Notes: generated by a model from the letters alone, not told the origin. A stretch of DNA of 64,000 nucleotides from Streptosporangium saharense (GCF_014203715.1 NZ_JACHJP010000011.1:124001-188000), one strand, 5' to 3'. Numbered from the stretch's first letter, positions 33,775 to 42,695 are shown. Numbers and translations: made by a program.

Positions 33775-34686
33775 GTGCTGAGCAGTCAACGCCTGCGGGT
33801 GCTCCTTGAGGTCTTCAGGACGGGAAGCATCGCCGGTGCCGCGCGGGTCCTGCGTCTTTCGCCGTCCGCCGTCTCCCACCAGCTCTCGAAGCTGGAGGAG
33901 GAGGCGGGGGTCGGCCTGGTCGAGCGGGGCGCGCAGAGCCTGCGGCTGACCGGGGCGGGGCGGCGGCTGGCGACCAGGGCCCAGGAGGTCCTGGACATCA
34001 TCGAGGCGGCCGAGAAGGACCTGCTGGCCCAGGCCAGGGCGGACGCCGGGCAGCTAAGGATCGGGTTCTTCGCCTCCGCCGGATACCGGCTGCTGCCGCT
34101 GGCCCTTTCAACCTTCACCGCCCGTCATCCCGCCGTCGAGCTCGACCTGGTGCTCGGCCAGCCGCACGAGCTGCTGCCCGACCTCGAACGCGGCGCCCTG
34201 GACGTCCTGGTGGTCTTCGAGCACGCCCTCGACCCGTGGAAGGCTCCGGAGGGGGTCGAGGTGACCCACCTGTTCGACGAACCCCAGCTGCTCGTCGTGC
34301 CGCTCGGTCACCCGGCGGGCCAGCGCCAGCGGGTACGGCTGGCGGACCTGGCCGAGGAGCCCTGGATCACCACCTACGGCACCGACACCCCGGTCTCGGT
34401 GCTGGAACGTGCCAGCGCGCTTGAGGGGTTCAACCCGACGATCCGCTGCCGCAGCGACCACTACGAGGTGACGCTGGGGCTGGTCAGGGCCGGGCTCGGG
34501 GTCGCCCTGGTGCCCAGTCTGGGCGCGCAGGGCGCCTCGGGCATCCAGGTGTGCCGCCTGGACGGCCCGAGGCTCTACCGCAGGATCGGCGCGGCGACCC
34601 GCCCGACGAACCCCAATCCGGCGCTGCGGTCCTTCATCGACTATCTGCGCGACGCCTCGGCCCAGATCCGCAACGCGCTGCGCTGA
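33775..34686 (+). CDS. LysR-family transcriptional regulator
   Basis: This 303-residue LysR regulator has the N-terminal HTH LRVLLEVFRTGSIAGAARVLRLSPSAVSHQLSKLEEEAGVGL (residues about 7-48) and a co-inducer-binding domain beginning QLRIGFFASAGYRLLPLAL. The GTG start lies just after a -10 box. The gene ends three bases before the stop of the convergent amidase gene. LysR proteins usually control a divergent gene, but here none is divergent; amidase or amino-acid operon control is only a positional guess. Confidence 0.92.
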   Translation: MLSSQRLRVLLEVFRTGSIAGAARVLRLSPSAVSHQLSKLEEEAGVGLVERGAQSLRLTGAGRRLATRAQEVLDIIEAAEKDLLAQARADAGQLRIGFFASAGYRLLPLALSTFTARHPAVELDLVLGQPHELLPDLERGALDVLVVFEHALDPWKAPEGVEVTHLFDEPQLLVVPLGHPAGQRQRVRLADLAEEPWITTYGTDTPVSVLERASALEGFNPTIRCRSDHYEVTLGLVRAGLGVALVPSLGAQGASGIQVCRLDGPRLYRRIGAATRPTNPNPALRSFIDYLRDASAQIRNALR

Positions 34687-34689
34687 GGC

Positions 34690-36123
34690 TCAGGCCCCCG
34701 TTCCCACGAAGACGCCGGGGGTCCTGTCCCGCCAGGGCACGGCCTCCTCAAGGCGGGAGGCGAGCCGCAGCAGCAGGTCCTCCCTGCCGTACGGCGCGAC
34801 CAGCTGCACGCCGATGGGCAGGCCGTCCCGGCTCCAGCCGAGCGGCAGGCTGACGGCCGGGAGCCCGGCGATGTTGAACACCACCGTGAACGGGCCGTAC
34901 GCGAAGAGGCTCTCGTGCCAGGTGGTCATGGTGTGGCCGGGGTCGTCGTAGCGCAGGGTGCCGTGCGGCGCGGGAAGCTGCCCCAGGGTCGGGGTGACGA
35001 GGATGTCGTGCCCGGTGAAGAAGGCGCCGACGGAGCGGGTGACGCGGTTCTGCGCGGCGAGGGCGGCCATCAGGTCGAGGGCGCCGAGGTCGCCGACGAC
35101 GTCGAGGGCGTGCCTGGTGACGGCCTCGAACCGCTCGGAGTCCGGGAGGGCGTCCGGGGGTGTCGGACCCGAGGCTGCCGCTGAGGCGACGCAGGCGATA
35201 GCGACGGGCACGACGCCGCCGAGCACGAGGTCCCAGTCCACCTCGGGGCTCGCCTCGGTGACGAGGTGGCCCATGCCCTCCAGCACCTTGCCGGTCGCGA
35301 CCGTGGCGGCGGCCACCTCGGGATCGACCGCGACGCCCGACCAGGCAGTGGTGGTGACGGCGACCCGCAGCCTGCCGGGGTCGGCGCCGACCTCCTCGGT
35401 GTAGCGCCTGGCCGGGGGTGGCGCGGTGTACTTGTCGCCGACGGCGGGGCCGTGGACGGCGTCGAGCAGGGTCGCGGCGTCCCTGACCGTGCGGGCGAGT
35501 CCGAAGTCGCAGGACATGCCGAACGTCACCTCGGCCGCGTCGGGGCCGCTGGAGACGCGGCCCCGGCTGGGCTTGAGCCCGACCAGGCCGCAGCAGGAGG
35601 CGGGCACGCGGATGGACCCGGCGCCGTCGGTGCCGTGCGCGAGGGGTACGGCTCCCGCGGCGACCAGGGCGGCGGCGCCGCCGCTCGACCCGCCGACGCC
35701 GCGTCCCAGGTCCCAGGGGTTGCGGGTGGGCCCGTGCCTGAGCGACTCGGTGGAGAAGCTGACCACCAGCTCCGGCACGGTGGTCAGGCCCAGGGTGACC
35801 AGGCCTGCGGCCCGCAGCCGGGTCATCAGCTCGCTGTCGTGGCCGGGAACCGTCTCCAGGCCCCTGCTGCCCAGGAAGGAGGGCACGCCCCGCGCCATCG
35901 GGCCGCTGTCCTTGATCAGGAACGGCACGCCCGCGAGCGGCCCGTCCGCCGCGTGGTCGAGCGCCGGGGTGAACGGTGGCAGCGCCAGGGCGTTGAGCTC
36001 GGCGTCCGCCTCGGCCAGCGCCCTCCTGGCGGCCTGTTCGATCTCGTCCGCCGTGACCTCGCCCGACGCGATCAGGTCCCGCAGCCCGACGGCGTCATGA
36101 CGTGCGTACTCGTGGAGCTCCAC
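34690..36123 (-). CDS. Amidase (amidase-signature family)
   Basis: This 477-residue amidase hydrolyses a carboxamide using the Ser-cisSer-Lys triad. The lysine is in PFLIKDSG near 91, and the serines are in the signature GVGGSSGGAAALVAAGAVPLAHGTDGAGSIRVPASCCGLVGLKPSRGRVS near 165-215. The family includes indoleacetamide and peptide amidases, and substrate is not readable. The GTG start at 36123 has an AGGAGG ribosome binding site. It is followed on the other strand by LysR. Its location beside a D-amino-acid operon suggests a D-amino-acid amide or N-acyl amide substrate (inference). Confidence 0.92.
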   Translation of the reverse strand: MELHEYARHDAVGLRDLIASGEVTADEIEQAARRALAEADAELNALALPPFTPALDHAADGPLAGVPFLIKDSGPMARGVPSFLGSRGLETVPGHDSELMTRLRAAGLVTLGLTTVPELVVSFSTESLRHGPTRNPWDLGRGVGGSSGGAAALVAAGAVPLAHGTDGAGSIRVPASCCGLVGLKPSRGRVSSGPDAAEVTFGMSCDFGLARTVRDAATLLDAVHGPAVGDKYTAPPPARRYTEEVGADPGRLRVAVTTTAWSGVAVDPEVAAATVATGKVLEGMGHLVTEASPEVDWDLVLGGVVPVAIACVASAAASGPTPPDALPDSERFEAVTRHALDVVGDLGALDLMAALAAQNRVTRSVGAFFTGHDILVTPTLGQLPAPHGTLRYDDPGHTMTTWHESLFAYGPFTVVFNIAGLPAVSLPLGWSRDGLPIGVQLVAPYGREDLLLRLASRLEEAVPWRDRTPGVFVGTGA

Positions 36124-36234
36124 TGGCGTTCCTCCTGTTGGCGGGCCCTGTGCCTTCGAACAGTGTTAGCGCGTTCCAGCGATGGATTTCCACTGTTTCG
36201 TGGCCTTTTCTGGCGAAGATTGACAAACGCGCCA

Positions 36235-36269
36235 GTACGGCGGGCGGCACTCCTGGCCGCCCGCCGTAC
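36235..36269 (-). terminator. Perfect 14-bp hairpin after the beta-lactamase-like gene
   Basis: The arms GTACGGCGGGCGGC and GCCGCCCGCCGTAC flank a 7-nt loop. The hairpin lies 31 nt beyond the end of the five-gene amino-acid operon and upstream of the amidase gene. Confidence 0.8.
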
Positions 36270-36300
36270 GAGACCGTCATGTGCGGCCGGGCCGGAACCG

Positions 36301-37068
36301 TCAGGGAAGTCCGGCGAGGTGGCCGATGGTCTGGCCTGCCGCGCGGACGCGCCGGACCAGGGACTGCTCGCTCCCCGCGGGGCCGTTGGCCAGTACGGCG
36401 TAGCCGAGCCTGCCGCCGGGGCCGATCATGACCCCGACGTCGGTCCGTACCCCGGTGTCGGTGCCGGTCTTGTTGGCCACCCACACCAGCTCCCGGGGAG
36501 GCTCCCCGGGGACCTCGCGGTCCTCGGCCTCGTGCGGCAGCAGGGCCGGGACCAGGCTCCGGTCGCCGTTGTGCGCCATCCAGCGCAGCATGAGCCGGGT
36601 CCACTCCTCACGGCCGTCGAGCCCGGCCGCGAACCCGGCCAGCTCGCCCGCGGTGCCGACGGCGAAGGTCGGCGGGTGCGAGGGCAGCCGGGGCTCGCGG
36701 ATCCGGTCGAGGACGCGGGTGCGGACGAGGCCCAGCTCCGCCGCGCCGTACGCCACCTCGTCGAGGCCGACGCGGCGCAGCAGCGCGTTGGTCGCGGTGT
36801 TGTCGCTCACCGAGGCCACCAGCACCGCGAGGTCGGCGACCGTCCAGGAGGGGGCGGACAGCAGCCCGAGCAGTCCCGAGCCGCCGCAACGGTCCTCCTG
36901 GCGCAGTTCGACGGGCTCTGCGGGGTCGAGCAGCCCCGAGGCGATCCGCCGGGCGGTCACGGCCAGCAGCAGCAGTTTGCCGACGCTGGCCAGGACCATC
37001 TCGGTGTCCTCCTGGACGGCGAGCCGCCCCGGGACCGAGACCGCGAGGGTGCCCGGTTCTTCCATCAT
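36301..37068 (-). CDS. Class A beta-lactamase-like serine hydrolase, cytoplasmic
   Basis: The 255-residue protein has all the class A catalytic motifs: Ser28-x-x-Lys31 (LASVGK), SDN at 88-90 (SVSDNTATN) and the KTG triad (VANKTGTDTG) near 200. There is no signal peptide, unlike true secreted beta-lactamases, so it probably works in the cytoplasm on an internal D-amino-acid peptide or N-acyl compound. The ATG at 37068 overlaps the stop of the deacylase gene (ATGA). It ends the amino-acid operon. Confidence 0.88.
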   Translation of the reverse strand: MMEEPGTLAVSVPGRLAVQEDTEMVLASVGKLLLLAVTARRIASGLLDPAEPVELRQEDRCGGSGLLGLLSAPSWTVADLAVLVASVSDNTATNALLRRVGLDEVAYGAAELGLVRTRVLDRIREPRLPSHPPTFAVGTAGELAGFAAGLDGREEWTRLMLRWMAHNGDRSLVPALLPHEAEDREVPGEPPRELVWVANKTGTDTGVRTDVGVMIGPGGRLGYAVLANGPAGSEQSLVRRVRAAGQTIGHLAGLP

Positions 37069-38669
37069 GTGGCGAGCACCCTTCCCGGCCTGGCGCCGGT
37101 CTCCATCCCGTCGCGGACCACGGTCAGGCCCGCGACGACCACCCGCTCGATGCCGGTGGGCGGCAGGAGCGGGTCGGTGAAGGTCGCGTGGTCGGCGATC
37201 TTGGCGGGGTCGAAGACGACCAGGTCGGCGTGGGCGCCGTCGGCGATCACCCCGCGCCCCTTCAGACCGAACCTGGCCGCGGCCATACCGGTCATCTTGT
37301 GCACGGCCGTCTCCAGGCTGAGCAGGCCCAGCTCCCTGACGTAGTGGCCGAGCACCCGGGGGAAGGTCCCGGCCCAGCGCGGGTGGGGACGCCCGCCCGG
37401 CTTGGGGACTCCGTCGGAGCCGACCATCGAGTACGGCGCGGCGAGCACCCGCCGTACGTCGTCCTCGACCATGGAATGGCTGATGATCGTGACCTCGCCC
37501 TGCTCGGCGACGAGCAGGGCGGCGGCCACGTCGAGGGGGTCCTGGCCGCGGGTGACGGCCAGCTCGGCGATCGTGAGCCCCTCCGTTTCGGAGTGGCGCG
37601 GCGCACAGGCGATCGAGATGCGATCCCAGCCACCGTTGCCGACGGTGTTCTCCCAGCCGGGAACACCTTCGGCGATGGCGAGGCGCATCAGGTCGCGCTG
37701 GCCGGGATCGGCCAGGCGTGCCGTCAGCGCGGAGATCCCGCCCTCGGAAGCCCAAGGCGGAAGCATCGCGCCCAGCGCCGTACTCCCCGCAGTATAGGGA
37801 TAGACATCACATGTCACATCCATCCCCTCCGCACGAAGTGTGGAGATTCTAGGAAGAGTACGCCTTGTGCGGCCCCATGCGTACTTTCCCGCGGTTTTGT
37901 GGTGGGAGACGTGCAGTGGGGCGCCGCTCCTGGCGGCGATCTCCACGGCCTCCTCAAGGGCCTCCTCGACGCGGGACATCTCGTCACGCAGATGGGTGAC
38001 GTACGGCTTGCCGTACCGGGCCGCGACGGCCGCGAGCGCGACGACCTCGTCCGTGCCCGCGTAGGTGCCGGGGGTGTAGATCAGCCCGGTTGACAGGCCC
38101 GCGGCCCCCGCGCCCAGCGCCCGGTCGAGCAGCAGGCACATGGTCTCCAGCTCCTCGGGGGTCGCCGCCCTGTCGACGGGGCCCATGACGCCGCTGCGCA
38201 GCGTGCCGTGCCCGACCAGGGAGGCCAGGTGGTTGGCCCTGGGCACGGCGGTGTGCGCGGCGCCGAACTCGGCGAACCCCTCGTACATGCCGACGTCGCC
38301 GCCGAAGTAGACGCGGTTCTCCGCGCCCATGGCGGCCAGCCGTCCCGGCAGCGCGGGGAACAGGCTGGAGCCGCAGTTGCCGGAGATCTCGGTGGTCACG
38401 CCCTGCAGCACCGAGGCCAGGACCATCTCGCGGCCGAGTTCGCCGTCGATCAGGGTGACGCCGTCGGAGTGGGTGTGCACGTCGATGAAGCCGGGGGTCA
38501 CGGCCAGGCCGGTCACGTCGGCGACCTCGTCCGCCTCCGCCGGGGTGCCCGGGGCGAGCAGGGTGAGGCGGCCCCCGGCGACGCCGACGTCGGCAGGTCG
38601 GGCCGCGTCGGGGGAGGCCGTGCCGTCGATCACGAGACCGCCGCGCAGCAGCAGGTCGAAGCGGCTCAC
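37065..38669 (-). CDS. N-acyl-D-amino-acid deacylase (D-aminoacylase-type amidohydrolase)
   Basis: This 534-residue amidohydrolase of the D-aminoacylase/N-acyl-D-glutamate deacylase group starts FDLLLRGGLVIDGTASPDA and has the metal motif GFIDVHTHSDG near 62-72, GNCGSSLFP near 99, LSTGLIYTPGTYAGTDEV near 160, and HVSHHKTAGK near 215. It releases D-amino acids from N-acyl or dipeptide derivatives. GTG 38669 overlaps the stop of the ABC ATPase gene, so it is coupled to import. A stretch around 37790-37910 has AT-richer codons than the rest. Confidence 0.92.
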   Translation of the reverse strand: MSRFDLLLRGGLVIDGTASPDAARPADVGVAGGRLTLLAPGTPAEADEVADVTGLAVTPGFIDVHTHSDGVTLIDGELGREMVLASVLQGVTTEISGNCGSSLFPALPGRLAAMGAENRVYFGGDVGMYEGFAEFGAAHTAVPRANHLASLVGHGTLRSGVMGPVDRAATPEELETMCLLLDRALGAGAAGLSTGLIYTPGTYAGTDEVVALAAVAARYGKPYVTHLRDEMSRVEEALEEAVEIAARSGAPLHVSHHKTAGKYAWGRTRRTLPRISTLRAEGMDVTCDVYPYTAGSTALGAMLPPWASEGGISALTARLADPGQRDLMRLAIAEGVPGWENTVGNGGWDRISIACAPRHSETEGLTIAELAVTRGQDPLDVAAALLVAEQGEVTIISHSMVEDDVRRVLAAPYSMVGSDGVPKPGGRPHPRWAGTFPRVLGHYVRELGLLSLETAVHKMTGMAAARFGLKGRGVIADGAHADLVVFDPAKIADHATFTDPLLPPTGIERVVVAGLTVVRDGMETGARPGRVLAT

Positions 38670-39457
38670 AGCACCTGCCCGAGGAAGGCGCGGAAGCGGT
38701 CGTTGGCGGGGTTGGCGAGCACCTGCCGGGGATCACCCTGCTCGACGATGACGCCGCCGTCGATGAAGACCAGGTTGTCGCCGACCTCACGGGCGAAGCC
38801 CATCTCGTGGGTCACCACCATCATCGTCATGCCGCTGGCCGCGAGGTCCCGCATGACGGCCAGGACCTCCTGGACCAGTTCGGGGTCCAGGGCGCTCGTC
38901 GGCTCGTCGAAGAGCATGAGCTTGGGGTCCATGGCCAGGCTGCGGGCGATCGCCACGCGCTGCTGCTGGCCGCCGGAGAGCTGGGAGGGGTAGTGCCCCG
39001 CCCTTCCTGACAGGCCGACCCGGTCGAGCAGTTCCATGGCCCGTCTCCTGGCGGCGGCCTTGGGGACGCCCTTGACGACGACCGGGCCCTCCATGACGTT
39101 CTCCAGCGCCGTGCGGTGCGGGAAGAGGTGGAAGCGCTGGAAGACCATGCCGATGTCCTGGCGCTGGGCGCACAGTTGGGAGGGCCGCAGGTGGTGCAGG
39201 CGCTCGTCCTTCTCGGCGTAGCCGATCAGGTCGCCGTCCACCCAGATGCGGCCGGAGTCGATGGTCTCCAGGCGGTTGACGCAGCGCAGCAGCGTGGACT
39301 TGCCCGAGCCCGAGGGGCCGACGACGCAGACCACTCCGCCGACGGGCACGTCGAGGCTGATGCCCTTGAGCACCTCGACGGGGCCGAAGCACTTGCGCAC
39401 CGAGCGGATCCGCACCATGGGCCGTGCGGATGCGCTCTCCGTGACTGCCGCGGCCAT
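38666..39457 (-). CDS. Amino-acid ABC transporter ATP-binding protein
   Basis: This 263-residue GlnQ/HisP-type ATPase has Walker A VVGPSGSGKSTLLRCVNRLE near 46-65, the signature YPSQLSGGQQQRVAIARSLA near 152-171, Walker B LMLFDEPTSALDPE and the switch His in VVTHEMG. It energises uptake of a polar amino acid. The first residues before VRIRSVRKCFG are variable, so the true start could be about 14 codons later. It shares a TGATG overlap with the permease stop. Confidence 0.94.
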   Translation of the reverse strand: MAAAVTESASARPMVRIRSVRKCFGPVEVLKGISLDVPVGGVVCVVGPSGSGKSTLLRCVNRLETIDSGRIWVDGDLIGYAEKDERLHHLRPSQLCAQRQDIGMVFQRFHLFPHRTALENVMEGPVVVKGVPKAAARRRAMELLDRVGLSGRAGHYPSQLSGGQQQRVAIARSLAMDPKLMLFDEPTSALDPELVQEVLAVMRDLAASGMTMMVVTHEMGFAREVGDNLVFIDGGVIVEQGDPRQVLANPANDRFRAFLGQVL

Positions 39458-40389
39458 CACACGCTCCCCTTGCCGAAGGGCCGCAGGTTGCGGCGGACCC
39501 TGGTCCGCAGCGCGTGGTGGCCGCGCTCGAACCGCTTCTCGATGAAGTGCTGGCCGACGCTCGCGATGGTGGTGAGCACGATGTACCAGACGGAGGCCAC
39601 GATGAGCATCGCGATGACCTCGAAGTTGCCGAGGTAGATGCGCTGGGAGACGGTCAGCAGCTCGGCTCCGGCGATGACCGAGACCATCGAGGTGGTCTTG
39701 AGCATCGAGATGAACTGGTTGCCGGTCGGCGGGATGATCACGCGCATGGCCTGTGGGAGGACGACCCTGCGCAGCACCTGCCGGTGTGTCATGCCGAGCG
39801 CCTCCGCGGCCTCGCGCTGGCCGGGGTCGACCGAGCGGATGCCCGCCCTGACGATCTCGGCCATGTAGGCGCCCTCGTTGATGGCCAGGCCGAGCAGCGC
39901 CGCGGTGAAGGGCGTGATCAGCTCGTTGGCCTGCCACTCGATCAGCTTGGGGCCGTCGAAGGGCACGCCGATGCCGAAGGAGGGGAAGACCAGCCCGATG
40001 TTGAACCAGAAGATCAACTGGACCAGCAGCGGGGTGCCCCTGAAGAACCAGGTGTAGAGTCCGGAGGCGGCCCGCAGGACGGGGCTGCCGGAAAGCTGCA
40101 TCACGGCGGCGAGGATGCCCAGCGCCAGGCCGATCACCATGGACAGCACGGTGAGCTGGATGGTGACCCACAGCCCGCCGAGGATCCTGCCGTCGGTCAG
40201 GTACTCGGCGATGACGTCCCAGTGCAGGTTCTCGTTGACGATGATCGTGTAGAGCAGCCACACCATGGCGAGGACGGCGACCGCCGCCGCGACCCACCTG
40301 CCGGGCCTGGGCGGGCGGATCGCGTCGATGGGCAGGTGCGGTTCCGGCGCCGTCCGCGTGCCGGTGGCCGCCTCGGGGACGCCGGTCAC
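39457..40389 (-). CDS. Amino-acid ABC transporter permease
   Basis: This 310-residue HisMQ-type permease has an N-terminal TM (about 33-55), then the BPD domain with NEGAYMAEIVRAGIRSVDPGQREAAEALGM (the EAA loop that contacts the ATPase). The later motif LPQAMRVIIPPTGNQFISMLKTTS is characteristic of polar amino-acid systems. GTG 40389 overlaps the binding-protein stop (GTGA). A single permease gene suggests a homodimeric membrane core. Confidence 0.94.
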   Translation of the reverse strand: MTGVPEAATGTRTAPEPHLPIDAIRPPRPGRWVAAAVAVLAMVWLLYTIIVNENLHWDVIAEYLTDGRILGGLWVTIQLTVLSMVIGLALGILAAVMQLSGSPVLRAASGLYTWFFRGTPLLVQLIFWFNIGLVFPSFGIGVPFDGPKLIEWQANELITPFTAALLGLAINEGAYMAEIVRAGIRSVDPGQREAAEALGMTHRQVLRRVVLPQAMRVIIPPTGNQFISMLKTTSMVSVIAGAELLTVSQRIYLGNFEVIAMLIVASVWYIVLTTIASVGQHFIEKRFERGHHALRTRVRRNLRPFGKGSV

Positions 40390-41270
40390 TTCCACGGCTT
40401 GGTGTTGACCATCGTCTCGGACACGGCGTTGGAGGCCACGCCGTACTCGTCGAGGACCGCCTTGTAGCCGCCGTCGGCGAGCAGTTCCTGCATGGCCTTG
40501 GCGACGGCGTCGCGCAGACCGGCATTGTTGCGGTCGATCGCGATGCCCCAGGGGCCGGCGTCGTACTGCTCGGACAGCACGTCGTACTTGCCGGTCTCCT
40601 TGGCGTACATGGCGGCGACGGGCGAGTCGACGATGGTGGCGACCGCGCGTCCTGAGTCGATGCTCAGCAGGCCGGTCGGCGCGTCCTCGCTCTGCATGAT
40701 CTGCATCTTCTTGGCACACTTGTCGTTCTGCCGCTGCCCGATCGCGAGGTTCGAGCTGCCCTTGGCGAGCACGACGACGCGGCCGCAGAGGTCTTCGAGG
40801 TTCTTGACGCCGTCGGGGTTGCCCTTCTTGACCATGATGGCGCCGCCCGCGTTGAAGTAGTCGACGAAGTCGACGGCCGCGCGGCGTTCCTCGGTGTCGC
40901 TCATGGAGGACATGACGATGTCCCAGCGCTTGGCCTGCAGGCCGGGGATCAGGCCGTCGAAGGCGGCGTTGGTCACCTTGATCTTCAGGTCCAGCTTGGC
41001 GGCGATCGCGGCGGCGAGGTCGGGGTCAACGCCGATGAGCTCCTGGGTGCCCTTCTTGTACATCTCCATCGGGGGGTAGCCCTCCGAGGTCGCCATCCGC
41101 AGCTCACCGGTCTTGCGCACGGCCTCGGGCACCAGCTCCTTGGCGGTCTTGCCCGCCGCCGCGGCGGCACCCTCGTTCGCGTCCGTCCCCGACGCCGAGC
41201 GCCCGCAGCCGCCCGCGAGCGCCGTGACGATCAGGGCGGCAGCAATGACGGAATAAGTCCTTTTTGTCAT
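40386..41270 (-). CDS. Amino-acid ABC transporter substrate-binding lipoprotein
   Basis: This 294-residue extracellular solute-binding protein (SBP_bac_3 family) has a lipoprotein signal ending LAGGC with Cys22 as the lipid anchor. The mature protein begins with the family motif ELRMATSEGYPPMEMYKKG near 58-76 and has DLAAAIAAKLDLKIKVTNAAFDGLIPGLQAKRWDIV. It captures a polar amino acid, perhaps a D-amino acid or its N-acyl form given the downstream deacylase. The CAGGAGCTTAA ribosome binding site sets ATG 41270. It is the first gene of the operon. Confidence 0.94.
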   Translation of the reverse strand: MTKRTYSVIAAALIVTALAGGCGRSASGTDANEGAAAAAGKTAKELVPEAVRKTGELRMATSEGYPPMEMYKKGTQELIGVDPDLAAAIAAKLDLKIKVTNAAFDGLIPGLQAKRWDIVMSSMSDTEERRAAVDFVDYFNAGGAIMVKKGNPDGVKNLEDLCGRVVVLAKGSSNLAIGQRQNDKCAKKMQIMQSEDAPTGLLSIDSGRAVATIVDSPVAAMYAKETGKYDVLSEQYDAGPWGIAIDRNNAGLRDAVAKAMQELLADGGYKAVLDEYGVASNAVSETMVNTKPWK

Positions 41271-41349
41271 TTAAGCTCCTGTTTTGCGAATAGTTGAGCT
41301 TATGCTGCCGACGGCAGGTAACGGTCCCAATGCAGGTGAATGCTTGCGA

Positions 41350-41380
41350 GTCTGAGCATCGAAAACTTCGACGCTCAGAC
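41350..41380. promoter_or_regulatory. 31-bp near-perfect palindrome between the D-amino-acid operon and lysA
   Basis: Arms of 14 nt, GTCTGAGCATCGAA (41350-41363) and TTCGACGCTCAGAC (41367-41380), match at 13 of 14 positions around the spacer AAC. It ends 21 bp before the lysA -10 box, so a bound dimer would cover the -35 region. It is a strong operator candidate for one or both divergent units. Confidence 0.65.
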
Positions 41381-41401
41381 CGGACAAAAGCCTTAAAGCC
41401 C

Positions 41402-41407
41402 TACCTT
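41402..41407 (+). promoter_or_regulatory. -10 box TACCTT, leaderless type, for lysA
   Basis: TACCTT ends 7 nt before the lysA ATG, and no ribosome binding site is present. Confidence 0.4.
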
Positions 41408-41414
41408 CGACCCC

Positions 41415-42695
41415 ATGACCATGGTGATCGAGAACGGCTGGCCACACACCGCGTCGTGGGCCGGTGAGGAACTGCGCATCGGCGGAGTGGGCGTGCGGGA
41501 GCTCGCCGCCGAGTTCGGCACCCCCGCCTACGTCCTCGACGAGGAGGACTTCCTCGAACGCTGCGCCCGGTGGCGTCAGGCGCTGCCCGACGGGGAGGTG
41601 CACTACGGCGGCAAGGCCTTCCTCTGCCCCGAGGTGGTGCGCTGGCTCGACACGGCCGGGCTCTGCCTCGACGTGTGCACGGGCGGGGAGCTGGCGGTGG
41701 CCGTCGCGGGCGGCATGGACCCGGCCAGGGTGGTCTTCCACGGCAACAACAAGTCCCTCGCCGAGCTGCGCCGCGCCGTCTCCTGGCGGGTCGGCTGCGT
41801 GGTCGTGGACTCCTTCTCCGAGATCGGGCGCCTGGCCGCCCTCGCCGCCGAGGCGGGGGTACGGCAGAGCGTCATGGTCCGCGTCACCCCCGGCGTCGAG
41901 GCGCACACCCACGAGTTCATCGCCACCGGCGGCGACGACTCCAAGTTCGGCTTCTCGCTGCGCGCCGGGCTCGCGGCCGAGGCGGTCCGCCGGGTCCTGG
42001 CCGAGCCGTCGCTTGAACTGACGGGGCTGCACTCCCACATCGGCTCGCAGATCACCGACCTGGCCGGGTTCACCCTCGCCGCGCACCGGATGGCCGGCTT
42101 CCTGCGGGCCATGGAGGACGAGCACGGCGTGACGATCCCCAAGCTCGACCTCGGGGGCGGCCTCGGCATCGTCCACAGGAACGGCGACCCGCTCCCCCCA
42201 CGTCCCGACGAGGTGGTCGCCGCGGTCCGCGAGGCCGTACCCGACCATGTGCGCCTGGCCGTCGAGCCGGGGCGCTCCATCGCCGGGCCGACGGCCGTGG
42301 CGCTCTACGAGGTCGGCACGGTCAAGGAGATCCCCGGCGCCCGCACCTACGTCAGCGTGGACGGCGGGATGAGCGACAACCCCCGACCCGCCATGTACGG
42401 CGCCGCCTACACCGCCGTCCTGGCCTCCCGCCTCTCCACGGCCCCAACGCGCGAGGTCACCGTGGTCGGAAAGCACTGCGAGAGCGGGGACGTCCTGGTC
42501 CGTGACCTGCCGCTGCCCTCCGACGTACGGCCCGGCGACCTGCTGGCCGTACCGGCCTCCGGGGCCTACCAGCGGTCGATGGCCAGCAACTACAACCACG
42601 TGACGCGCCCGCCGGTGGTCGCGGTGCGCGACGGGGTGGCCCGGGTGATCGTGCGCAGGGAGACCGAGGAGGACCTTCTGCGGCTCTACGTCTGA
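41415..42695 (+). CDS. lysA: Diaminopimelate decarboxylase-type PLP enzyme
   Basis: This 426-residue fold-III PLP decarboxylase has the PLP lysine in VHYGGKAFLC near 58, HSHIGSQITD near 210, the phosphate-binding LDLGGGLGIV near 247, EPGRSIAG near 285, the DAP-type CESGDVL near 355, and the C-terminal SGAYQRSMASNYN. DAP decarboxylases act at the D-centre of meso-DAP. The motifs fit LysA, but its place opposite a D-amino-acid operon leaves open a D-lysine or D-ornithine decarboxylase role; that alternative is inference. A 31-bp palindrome precedes it. Confidence 0.88.
   Translation: MTMVIENGWPHTASWAGEELRIGGVGVRELAAEFGTPAYVLDEEDFLERCARWRQALPDGEVHYGGKAFLCPEVVRWLDTAGLCLDVCTGGELAVAVAGGMDPARVVFHGNNKSLAELRRAVSWRVGCVVVDSFSEIGRLAALAAEAGVRQSVMVRVTPGVEAHTHEFIATGGDDSKFGFSLRAGLAAEAVRRVLAEPSLELTGLHSHIGSQITDLAGFTLAAHRMAGFLRAMEDEHGVTIPKLDLGGGLGIVHRNGDPLPPRPDEVVAAVREAVPDHVRLAVEPGRSIAGPTAVALYEVGTVKEIPGARTYVSVDGGMSDNPRPAMYGAAYTAVLASRLSTAPTREVTVVGKHCESGDVLVRDLPLPSDVRPGDLLAVPASGAYQRSMASNYNHVTRPPVVAVRDGVARVIVRRETEEDLLRLYV

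Noticed and set aside
36301..37755. 484-codon minus-strand frame joining the beta-lactamase-like gene to upstream sequence
   Set aside because: The part upstream of 37068 is the deacylase gene in a different frame. The true start is set by the ATGA overlap.
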